In this document: positions 49,819 through 60,700 of the stretch, piece after piece
Numbering within the stretch: position 1 is the stretch's first letter
Layout: each line of letters begins with the position of its first letter
NCBI RefSeq assembly: GCF_000002425.4
Contig: NC_037254.1
Span: 9,370,408 to 9,434,407, forward strand
DNA length: 64,000 nucleotides
Direction of reading: 5' to 3'
Source of the DNA: Physcomitrium patens
Taxonomy: Eukaryota > Streptophyta > Bryopsida > Funariales > Funariaceae
Made by a program: the position numbers and the translations under genes
Notes under the pieces: generated by a model
Told to the model about the DNA's origin: nothing
What the model saw: the letters and a program-made list of their open reading frames with translations, nothing else
Database searches by the model: none

Positions 49819-50131
49819 TATTGAAGAAACATAATAAGCAAGACACAAGTAAGTAGAAAACAACAAGGTTAGAGAGAAGAGAAGTGTGGAATGAGATGCC
49901 TCTCACTTCCAACACCCTTTACTTATAAGTAAATTTTACATCCATTTTTGGCTAGACTTCATCTTACTTTCATCTAATTAAATCCTAAATTCTTCGTAAT
50001 TTAGCCACCATTTTAAATCCTAGCCACCACCTTAATAACTTTCTTTCATCTTTTTGCTACCTTTTGACTATTAGCAACTTACCTAAGATAATATCTTTTA
50101 CCTTCTAACTTATTTTCTATTTACTTTAACA
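49819..50131 (-). repeat. 5' LTR of element E
   Basis: It mirrors 45325-45618, starting (plus strand) tattgaagaaacataataagc and ending ctttaaca. It is about 19 bp longer, owing to a partly repeated tagccacca segment. Confidence 0.92.
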
Positions 50132-50504
50132 GAAACTTGGTCAACAAGTTAACTTAATATTAGTAGCTTGCAGAACAAGTTAACTATGTGGCACATATGT
50201 AGAAAACTTGCCGTACAAGTTAAGATATAAGTCTTATAAAGTCAACATGTATTAGAGGTCCTATAGAACATTGATATGTAGCTTGTAATTAGATAGTATA
50301 TATAGAGGTAAGAGTGAAGCCTTCTTCACTCTTCTTAATACCTTTCTAATCCTTAATATTGTTTTCAAGACTTTTTAGTATTCTTGTCTTTGGCAATAGC
50401 CATTCTAGTTTGATATTATATCATCTTTGAGTTATTATCTAGTCTTTTTGAGAGATATAAGAGTGTCCTAATCTTTTAGTTCTTTAAGATTCATGTCCTT
50501 GACA

Positions 50505-51700
50505 ATATGTAATCTAAATAAAAATAAATTATAAATTTAAGAATATAATTTCTATGGTAAGAGAGTCCATAATTTTGACAAAATTATATAATCAAATACA
50601 AGATTTTATATAAGACTTTGTTCACAAATATGTTTTAGACTCTAATGGTATAGAATTAGTAGAATGTATATTTTTTTAGTACTCTATATTAAATACTTAG
50701 TAGAGAATATAAACTTTCTCTTAAATAATAGAATTATATGAATTATTTTTAGGATTGTATTAGTTAATAATATAAAAAATATCAAAACTATAGCTAGACA
50801 TATTAGATGTACTTTTTAATAGAAGTTTTTGGTTTTTTAGGAATTACTAAAATATGACAAATTTAATTCAAGATAAATTATTATTTTACAAAAATAAATT
50901 AGCAAGATAAGAATTTAATGTATGGATTTTTTTAAAATCTCAAGTTTAACTTGAAGGTTATTGTAAAGCCAACAACTATTTAAAGGTTTTTTCAACAAAA
51001 AAATAAAATAGAATGAAAGTCCTACTAAGATTAGATAGATTCTAAAAAAATATAAGTTTTATATAGAAATAAAATATAGTAAAATATAATAAAAAAATAG
51101 AAAAAATATTTAATTATTCATCAATTAAATTAAATATTTAAATATAAAAATTTCAATCAAAGATTAATTTTAAAATAAATTTCTTTTACATTTCAAATCT
51201 AAGAAAAATCCTACAAGTTCATCATACATAAACAAGGACAAAATATAGAAGATTCTATCTTATTAAAAAGAGATTTTTTTATAAATTTTAGAAACAAACA
51301 TTGTAAGGAATATATAATATTAGATGCAAAGGAAGAAATGGTAATAAACAAGAAATTTTTGATGTATATTAAAAATTACAAGAAGATTTGCAAGTTACAT
51401 AAAATAAAAGAACTTTGAGTGAGAATTTAGACAAATTGAAGCAACTTATTGAATAGAGAGAAGAAAACCAAAAAGTAAGAGTAGGGTTTAAATAGATTTT
51501 TTTACACATATGAGCCTTGTAAAGGCACATTTTTTTCTCACTTCTAACTTCAATAATATTTAAGGTAACAAAGCAATTAATTATAATCATATAAAAAAAT
51601 TTCTATGAATTTTATGCCAAGTTTTATAGATGACAACATATGAGGCCAATATACTATTAACAAAGACATCTAAATCTAAAACTTGTGAAAAGAAATGTCA
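50505..51700. other. AT-rich stretch, unassigned
   Basis: No gene is recognised. It may contain the eroded endonuclease half of the LINE relic that follows, but I cannot show that from the sequence. Confidence 0.45.
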
Positions 51701-52980
51701 TAGAAAAGGTAATTGTGGATCTCAATAGAACTTTGTTTTAAAAAAAAAAATTAAAAGATGCTATAAAAGATGTAGAAAATAAAAATCACCAAGATTAGAT
51801 GAAGTTGGAATTGAGTTTTACAAAGTTTTTTGGAATATTATTAGAAATAACTACCTACATATACTTAATTATTATTTTTACAATCAAAAGAAAAACATAT
51901 TACTTTATAAAAGAAAAAACAAGACCAATTTAGATATCTATAGATTATTTATCTTACTAAATATTATATATAACATTTATGCAATGATATTACAAAGAAG
52001 ACTAAAAAATAATTCATGGAAATATTACATCCATATTAAACTAATATTTTCATCCATGAGAATTATTTTAGATTATATCTTAGAAAATTAAGAAAATATT
52101 CACTAATCCAAAATATCTAATCAATCTCTTATTGTACTAAAATTAGACTTTTTAAAAGCATATGATAAAATATAATGACTTGCATAAAGAAAAAGATATT
52201 TTTGATGTATCCAACCTAAGTTTTAAAAAGTGAAAGAAATCAAAAAATAAATTTAATTTGATAGAAAAATATTATAATTTTTATTTTAAAAATATAACTT
52301 CTAAATATCTATTTTATTGGAATTTTTTACAAATAATATTCAAGCTTCTAAAAGTGATAGATTAAATAGGTTTAATCAAAGATACAAAAATTATACTTCC
52401 TTGATTGTATTTCAATTCCAAACCTCTCAAGTAGGAGTCCAAAGAAATTTTTAGAATATTATTCTTAAGTCCTTCAAAACAAAAGTCTATCATGTCAGCA
52501 AATTATCTAAGGTGCTACATTACAACTCAATGCTTAAAAATTTCTTGAATAAGAAAAATCATGATGGAGATACAAATATAATTTAATCTATTTAAATTTG
52601 TATAAAAATAACTTGAGTAGTTCCAAAATCAAAAGAAAAGCTTGAAAATTTGAAAGAACTATTTAAAATATTTTATGGGACAATAGATGAGTTATTCTTT
52701 GATTGGCTCATATACTATCAGAAATTTAGATAAAATATTTAACATACAAGATGAAACTTGGTAGAAAACTTTTCTATTGTAAGTATAATGGACGGAATTT
52801 GGATAACTTAAAAATAAAAAATATTTTACTAAAAGATTTTTTATTCAACTAAAAAGACATATGGTTCAAACCAAGAGCTAAAAGAGAAGCAAAATTCACA
52901 TGGTTGATTTTGCACCAAGAAGTGGCTATAAATGTATAGAGAGGACAAGACAATCCAAATACATCCTCCAATTGTATCTT
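51700..52980 (+). mobile_element. L1-type LINE relic (reverse transcriptase and zf-RVT end)
   Basis: Read across stops, the plus strand gives the non-LTR RT landmarks in order. IEFYKVFWNII (about 51814) follows a KSP.LDEVG segment. NIIYNIYAMILQRRLK matches the motif usually reading YKI.AK.L..RLK (about 51961). LKLDFLKAYDK lies near 52141. The C-terminal zf-RVT region appears as AKFTWLILHQEVAINV followed by RG (about 52890-52945). The catalytic FADD box is not clear. No poly(A) tail or target duplication is evident. Confidence 0.78.
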
Positions 52981-54234
52981 GTATATGCCATTAATACTTG
53001 GAATAATTATACTTAAGTTTTAAAAAAAAAAAAACCTAAACAAAACATATTTGAGATTATGCTATATAATTAATATAAAAATTAAAATAAAATCCAAGAT
53101 TCTATTGTATGTAGAAATCAATTACTTAGTAATTAAGAATTTTTGTATGCAAACTATTATCCCATTTTAATTGTTTTAGTACTACATGATCTCTCTTCTA
53201 AAGAATTTGTATCTACAAAATATGGATTTAATATAATACAAATATTTTTAAAAACATCATATAAAAGGATGTATAAATCAAGAGCCTAATATTTGACAAA
53301 CTATTAGTATATAGTAAAATAATATCAAAAGAACTTAGAAAAAAATTGGATTGACAACTAGACAAATGTAACATCATACTTAAATATTAGAATAATTCTT
53401 AGATGGCCAAAAATATATTAAGGAATAGAATTTACATAATAACAATTACAAGTTCTTTTGCTTGATATCATATAGTATAAAAAAATAAATATTTAATTTG
53501 AGATGCTTAAATTAATTATAAACTAAAAATATTTTTTTGACCTTATCTTAAGTTTAAGATAGAAAAACTTGAATAAAAATAGACCATCATCCCTTAACTA
53601 ATTTGAAGTATTGGATCTATGCCATTTTGTGTATAAATGAAAAACTATTGTATTATAACTATGATCTTTTGCACTAGCATTGGAAAACTATTCATTGAAA
53701 AAGTTAGGTTAAGAGCATAATTGAATCACATTATAAACATTTGAGTACTTTAGAGCTTCAAATCTGCTCTTCAACAAGCTTTTTGTGAAATCAATCCTAT
53801 TCAACAAAAGAGCAGTAAAACCTAGTAGACTCTGATCAAAACCAACACCACGTCCAAATGATGAAAACAAAGTGAGAACGATACACTCAAAGAAAGATAT
53901 GTCATGCAAAGCTACATCATAGTGTCAAGATGTGTCACGCTAGCTTAGATAATTATCAAACAAAGACAGGGATATGATCGTGGCAAGATATCACACTATA
54001 CAAAGCTTGGTGTGTCGCCGAAGCGGCGTTGTACAAGACCTCGCATTTAGGAGGAAGGACCCAAATTCTCATTGTTTCTAACGATGGCTACCTTCACTAT
54101 GCTAATGCTTAAATTAGCATAGCTTAAAATAAATTCCAAGATTCTATTGTATGTAGCTCGCTCTACTGATAGCTTAAATTACAGACGCCCTGAACTGTTG
54201 TTGAAAGAGGAAAAATATTGGGTTGCAGAATGGT
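52981..54234. other. AT-rich stretch ending at the NPH3 gene
   Basis: No gene is recognised. A 33-bp sequence occurs twice (53082-53114 and 54124-54156). A short GC patch with gccgaagcggc lies at about 54010-54030. The last 80 bp are probably 3' UTR of the NPH3 gene. Confidence 0.5.
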
Positions 54235-57200
54235 TTACACTCCCGAATGCCGCCGAGGTCTGGATGGTCTTGATCCAGAGTCGCTGCTGAAGCTCGACAC
54301 AGAGTCATAATCTCTCCTGTGATGGTGTTTGTGATGGCTCCTATGGTGCAGCTTGAGGTGGCTATGGTTGCTGGAGTGATAATCCGAGCCGTGCTTGTGG
54401 TTGCTCACATTGGTTGGACGAGGCGGGTCCTTCGTGCTCTGGGGGTGCTCTTTCCGGAGGTGAGGCTCGGGGCTAAGGTGGCCTCGGCGATGGCGGTCGT
54501 CTGGGCTGCGATCTCTGGGGTGGTTGCTTGCGCTGGCGTTGCTTTGACGAGGGGGATCCTTGCCATGATGATGGAGACCTTTTCTGAGGTGATGCTCTGG
54601 GCTGTAGTGGCTTCGACGATGGCGTTCGTCTGGGCTGAAGTCTCCGAAGTGGTTGCTCATGTGACGCTCCGGGGATCCATCCTTGTGTCGGTGGTGAGCC
54701 CTGTGCTCACCCCGGCCATGTGGACTGCTTCGATGGTTGCGGTCTTCGGAGTGGTCTCTATGCTGGCGATGGCCCGAGCTCTTGTCTCGGTGTCGATGGC
54801 GTGGATCGCTGTGCATGACGGAATCGGTTTTGTCACTGGATATGGAAATAGAGTCGCAGTCCTTGACGTAGTGGCGATCATGGTGACCTTCAGAAGGTGG
54901 AGATGAAGGGCGGTGCCGAGTACGAGACTGGCGGACTGGGGTCTTCACTTGTCTGTATTGATGTGAGACGCTGTCTTGCTGGGAATCTGCTGTTTCTGTT
55001 GCTGTGCTTTTCTCCGCTTCAGAAGCAACAGCTCCAGTGGAATTAGATGGCGGTTCTTCGGGAGCAGCACTCTGCGGTTGAACTAGAACAGCCTCCACCT
55101 CCTGGTATTCAACATGGGGCACGACAACCTTGACTAGCGTCTCCGACTTGGCTTCTAAAACCTTCGAATCTGATGCCGCTGATGCTAGCTTCGGAGATTC
55201 TAGTGGAGTGTCGGCTGCAGCTGCTTGCACTGACGTCTTCGGAGTTTGAAGATTCTGAAGAAAAGGAACATCAGTAGGATGGAGGATATTCATTTGCTGG
55301 TACAAGGGAATGGTGTCTGATGCAGCCTTCAAGTGCTTCTCCAAGTCTGAGGTGTGGTTGAAGGTCTTTGGCGGATCAGGCTGATCCTTCCCATGGAACG
55401 GCTTCGACATCTTCTTCCATCCAGAGGTCCAGCTACTTTTTTGCTTGGTAACTTTCGTCAGTTCTTCCACCTGAGCAAATCAGAACATGATTTCCAGTAA
55501 GGTTGCAAAACTTTTATACGCATAAAACCGAAAAAGAAATGGATCCCAGAAATGACTTACAAAATTTAGACATGACATTACCTGATGCGTCATCTCGGTG
55601 TAATCGTGAGCCAAATCCATGAACTTCCTGCTCATATTCTCCATGTCCTGCTGGAGGACATTCATGAGGCTAAGACGAGCCTTCAACATCTCAATGTCTT
55701 GCACCGCCGTCTGTAGCCACTCAATATCAGAGAGCGCACTCCGAAGTTTGTCTTTGACAGTCAACCCACTCAGCAAGCCAGAGTTCACGGCACTTAAAGC
55801 AGCGCTATGGGCCGCGCTGGGTGCCCCACTGGGTGCCACGCTGGGAGCCCTGTTTGGAATAGACAGGCTGTACACCTTGCTGCTTGAGCCGCTTACAGTT
55901 GAAAGACTGCCTGCGGATGTGTCCGTGGAAGTGTTTGTAGAGGCCTTGGAACTTGACAGCGGGTCCGAGTGGGATTCAGAGTTAAATTCCCTGGAAGCGG
56001 AAGAGAGGATGATTGGAATGCTATCCACACCCTTGTCATTGACAACAGCCGAGCCTGTAATGGCATTGCGCAGCTTCACTTGCTCTGTGAACAGCACCGA
56101 AACGACCACCCGCAGAGGAAGACGTTCATTCGAGGCAGCGTGCATGCACGCGTCAAGGGACAGAGCTTGAATGTCCATCACTTTGCACAGTTTTCGGCGC
56201 TCTTGATCGTTCAAGGTTGGGTGAAACTGCACACGCCGCCTTGAACATGTCAGCCCATATAATAAACTAATAGCATGGTTGACTAATGCCAGAAAGATCC
56301 TAATCAATTCCAAAACTTCAACTATGGAGAAGCAACGTGTAAAGAGTAAGCACCCGTAGGAATGTGTCGATTGATCTGTAGACGCAATCATCCGACTCTC
56401 GAGGAAACTCGATAAACAGTTCAGAAAATGCTACAAACTTCCCAAGAGGAATACTCGAGTCCTTGGCAACCTCTTCCAAATAACTCTCCAAGAGCTGTGC
56501 CACCACAAGATTTGTTGACGTTGGAGGAAGCTGTAATTTCCTCGTGGGACCTTCTGTAGTAAAGAACTTAGACTTCTCGAACCTGTTGTCAACCTTCACG
56601 CTAAATTCCTCGCTGTTGCTCGTTGTCCGAGTAATGGTGCTTTCGTCACATCCAGACATATCACTCGTGCCCGACGTGGTGCGGGAAATCGAAGTCCCAC
56701 CCCCCGAGATTCTTCGCCCGCAAATGCTTGTGACAGTTGACCCCGAGATATTCAAGCTAGAAATGTTTGGACGTGAGTTGCTTGAGCTTGAGATGCCTGA
56801 AATACTTGTGCGCGACGAGCTTGTGCTAGAAATGCTCGTGCGAGACGCACTAGTCCCTGAGACGCTGCATCGCCCGGCAACGCTATTCGTATCTACGTCA
56901 CTGAAAGGAACGGTCATGCCAGAGATGCTCGTGGGAGTTGCACTCGCGATGATCGACTTTCCACCGCCGATCGTGGGGCTAACGGGTAAACTACCTGAGC
57001 TTTGTTCTTGAAGGTAATACTCCACGATCTGGTGCACCACTTCAATGTCATACATGGCATCACCGTTAGCGTTGCAAGCAAGCATGAGCAGCTCATCTAC
57101 TGAGACCTTCTCCAGCTGAGGGCCGATTCTCCTCGCTAGATCCGTCTTGCACATGGAGCCAGCGTTTGCGGCGCAAGCAGCTCGTAGCAGCTTGAGCAGA

Positions 57201-58120
57201 AATTTGCAGGATACAGAGTCGGGCTGCGAAGGGAGCAAGCTTACAATACCCTGGACAATGGCACGGTTCTTGATCTGTACCTTGGACATCAATTCTTGAC
57301 TAAATCCTGTGGATGCAACAACGCTACCACTGGGTTTGAGGGAATCACTTTGAGCAGGCTGGGTCTCGGGCGTCAGACCCAGCCATTTCTCGGCGTACAG
57401 TACCAACACCGCGGCCATCATTGTGTAGTCAATGCCCTTAGAAATGATGGCATTAATCACTTTGCTGAATGTGTCAATGTAGAGGCTGCAAACGTCGTCG
57501 AACCACCAGCCGCGAGTGGCCTCTTTGCGGCCCCAGCTTTTGGAAGACGACCAACGGAGTCCGTGAGGGTCGGTGCTCGCCTTCCATGCAACGGATTCAC
57601 TGCACCTCCGCACGATTTCGAGCTCCTCTGCCCAGGGTGTAAGATCCGAGCATGATCGCAGGACGGTTATTGAGTCTTTCCATGACCCCACGACAAAGAG
57701 GTTCAAGTAATGCTCAGCTTTCGCAACCAAGCTACCCTCTCCTAAGCTATCGTTCATCTCCAAATACTCGGCAGTACAACGAATAGCAGCCACATTGGCA
57801 GCATTGAGCGGGATGCTCTTGCCATAAAGAAATCGCACCGCGTCTTCGAATGCATCCGCACCCCCTGGTATGCCATGGAGAGCTATGCTATCCCTATTGG
57901 AGTCGCGTAGCTCGAACACTAGGCGGTTGAGTCTGCCGCTTTTAGAGATGAGAGGTAATTTGTGCAATTGAAACCTACGATCACCAATTTCGACGTGAAG
58001 ATTGCTCTGCAACTCGTTGGCTTCAGCCCTGCAAAACAAGAAAGAAGCAAAATCCTTCAGAAGCGGTAAATCATGTTTTAACCAATTCTGCCCCGCACTT
58101 TTGCAGCCCATTTCCTTCAC
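54235..58120 (-). CDS. NPH3/BTB (NRL family) protein with Ser-rich insert and His/Arg-rich tail
   Basis: Exons on the minus strand: 58120-56354, 56226-55582, 55470-54235, all phase 0, about 1215 residues; usual NRL proteins have 550-750. A BTB domain lies at about 39-125 (LHVEIGDRRFQLHKLPLISK). The NPH3 domain includes WWFDDVCSLYIDTFSKVI (205-222), VDELLMLACNANGDAMYDIE (341-360) and, across the first intron, SIDTFLR with FHPTLNDQERRKLC. The domain is split by a Ser/Thr-rich stretch (395-500). A coiled coil and the WKKMSKPF motif follow, as in many NRL proteins. The final 200 residues are His/Arg/Ser-rich with a duplicated 35-residue block. NRL proteins act with phototropins and as CUL3 substrate adaptors at the plasma membrane; the role of this one is inferred. 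The start is uncertain: a good splice acceptor at 58029 allows an upstream first exon. Confidence 0.9.
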
Positions 58121-59160
58121 AATTGAAGAGTTTCACTGAATGATTTTTTAGGCACCTGTCCAACCTGGAGGAAGACCTTCTAGGAATTTCGCACAAGTAA
58201 AACTGGGTCACTAAAGAACGGTGCATTTGCTTTTGCTGCAAATCTACGTTGGCTCACTCCACTCTTGCAAGCCCCTGTCTATCAAAGCAGACATGAAATT
58301 TCACATGGACTCGATCAACCCATCCCAAGTTTCAATGCCCCGAAAGGAATTTATGAGCGCACCAAGCATTTCCCTTCCTCTTTTCCATTCCCTGTGGTCG
58401 ACATGAAGATGACAATCGCCTGCTGTCACGTCCCGCTTCAAACTTGTTGGGCACTATGTCTAAACTTAAGTCCAAATCGATGAAGCTTCCAATTGAAGCG
58501 CTGCGGTGATCCAGCCAGTTTCTTTCCGGCTCCTCCATGGCTCTCTTTGCGATCGGCGGCATTGCATTCAGTAGTCTCAACGTCACTTAAGCTCTGCCAG
58601 CATTCTTTGATCAACAAATCCACTACGTTAACGTAAATGGTCGAACTCTGCCTCGCCCAATGATAACTCAAAAACCTGTTGACAAGAATGAGCAGCGACC
58701 TCGACCGGTTTCCTCCCTCTCACACAAAGTAGCTTGCACGGACTTGACACCCAAACAGAAATCCTCAGAAGCAGATTAACCTGCACAAAACCAACGAGCT
58801 ACGACAAAATTCTTTGGCCACAACTCGGTAACATGAGCGTGGGGGAGTTGTGGATTGCTTCTTTTTTTCTCAGACTCGGTCTCTAAGGAAAAAACATCTA
58901 AGCTTCAAGGCTCGTTTTTTCTTCAACACAGCCTCCAACTAGATCGTCAGCATCGTGACATGGAAGAAAGAGAGAGGCAGGGAGACGACAAGTTAAGCCC
59001 ACACTAGGCCACCCACCTTCTCCCGACAAACTTGCCGCCTCCATTAACATCAACCATAGGCTTGATGATGCCGATCGTCTCGGGGGAGAGCCTATTCACG
59101 CCATTCTCGGCGGAGTGCACCAGCACTGTTATTTTCGGCTAGTTTTTATTAACTGAGTGA
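58121..59160 (-). promoter_or_regulatory. Upstream region of the NPH3 gene
   Basis: Moderate-GC sequence of about 1 kb. Donor-like ggacag/gtgcct (minus strand, near 58156) would fit a noncoding or short first exon spliced to the acceptor at 58029. An open minus-strand frame at 58586-58332 might hold an N-terminal exon, but its phase does not join. No TATA box is evident. Confidence 0.45.
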
Positions 59161-60700
59161 CGAGATTATTTTTTAGGGGGAACTCATTTCTTGTGTGAGG
59201 TTTACGTAATCTTACTCCAACTTTGCTTGGGAGGGACCACTGATCGGCACTAAATTACACCCCACATTTAGCCTGCTTGGCTATCACTTGGTGGAGGTGA
59301 TAGCGAAGTGGCTAATTTGGAAAATCGAAATAGAACACCACTGATCGTCACTGCCCCTTAAAACATGCTTCGTAGCTCCAACGTCAACGGTTGCAAATGT
59401 GCAGTATGATGGTCCTGCATGAATGAATAAATGAATGAAGGTGGGAAACTTTCATTTGGCGTTCTAACTGGATTCCGCTTGTTGAGTTTCTCGCATAGGA
59501 CCAGGGAGAGTCCATGAGGGTCTATTAATAAATTATCAAAATAATTCACATAAAAGTAATAAAATCCGGTCCTGCAAGAAATTAAAATTCATGGAGTAGA
59601 AGCGGCTCATAGATAAGAACATATCAAATTGGAATTTGTGGTTGTGGTGATATTCTATAACTTCATTTTTATAGTTGCTAAATTTGTACAATTATATGGT
59701 TATATATTTCTTGAGGACAAGTGTTTCAATCTTATTTCAAAAATTATTCCATAATGGAATTGTGATTAATTCCACAAGTTGTGGCATGTGTTACAACTGA
59801 AACTATGGTTCAACTGCAAGCACATGATGATATGCACAAACATGCTTGGTCTCATACAAACTTAGTAGAGAAGTACAAGAAGATGCAAAACTACAGTCCT
59901 ACAACTATGCTCATGCATTTCAACCATGTCTTGTAGTATAAGAATATGCTACAAATGGCTATCTTTGAACAATATCTGAGGTTCAGTGTTCACATTTGTT
60001 CATTAATCAAGTCTACCATCATTTCCTTGTATTGGAACCACTTCTTGTTTTCTCATCCACTGATATAGCTAGCTTCTTTCTAATATAAAGTAGTGCGTTT
60101 TTATTGCCTATGTGCATTGAAGCTTGGAATTTTTACTCTCTGATGCAAAGTCATCCTTGGAACATGTTTGAATCAATTTTGAAGGATGCTATGCAACAAT
60201 TTGCAGTTCAGCACTTGGTCACCAACTCGCAATTCAAGTTGTCAAATATTATTATTTTGTAGCAGGATAGCAAAATAAAATGAAAAAATAAAAAACCTCC
60301 ATAAAAAAATAAAGTTTATGTTCTTATTGTTTTTCTCAATTTTTTTTAGAGAATGCACCCTTTACAAATTTATAAATTAACCTTGACCAATTTATTCAAG
60401 TCCTAAAAGAAAGATTCCAAAGGACCATATCTTTGCTTGTCTTACTAGAAACATGACTAATTGAACACAAAATTGCACAAAAAGTACTGTAACGCATGTG
60501 TTTGCATCTTCAAGAAACAATATCATAAAATGCATGTGATAAAAAATGAAAGGAAAAAAATTTAAAAAATTAACCGCAGGAAGTTTGCGAATATTAAGCA
60601 ACGTAATAGTAACCTTTGGACTCTGCTAATTGGACTGACAATCACCCCAATGACGTCTACCTCATCCTCAAAATTTAACTAGAACGTAGTTAATTATTCT
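59161..60700. other. AT-rich intergenic stretch
   Basis: I see no gene, RNA or transposon signature. The DNA turns strongly AT-rich after about 59580. Confidence 0.5.

Larger units (their letters stand above)
45325..50131 (-). mobile_element. Ty1/copia retrotransposon (element E)
   Basis: Element E has LTRs of 294 and 313 bp (45325-45618 and 49819-50131) and perfect 5-bp target duplications gaaac (45320-45324 and 50132-50136). On the minus strand it carries gag, integrase, RT and RNase H. The polypurine tract (minus strand gcaaagtgggag) lies next to 45618. Few stops interrupt it and its CCHC finger is intact, so it is the best-preserved element here. The protease segment is missing between gag and integrase. 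Confidence 0.94.
45200..50504 (+). repeat. Chromovirus LTR split by a copia insertion
   Basis: The right part (50137-50504) matches the LTR of element A from its gaaacttgg block to the ttgaca end, and has the same length (373 bp counted from gaaac). The left part ends with taggttagaaac at 45313-45324, as in element A at 5564-5575, but becomes hard to align further left, so its start is approximate (possibly near 45150-45200). No internal chromovirus sequence is attached, so it is probably a solo LTR. Copia element E lies between the halves. Confidence 0.82.

Noticed and set aside
54319..54906. Plus-strand 195-codon open frame antisense to the NPH3 last exon
   Set aside because: It is the mirror of the His/Arg-rich tail, whose codon bias removes stops on the other strand. 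Its hydrophobic repeats have no family resemblance.
55619..56170. Plus-strand 183-codon frame
   Set aside because: It is antisense to exon 2 of the NPH3 gene, whose coiled-coil and Ser/Ala-rich coding explains the open frame.
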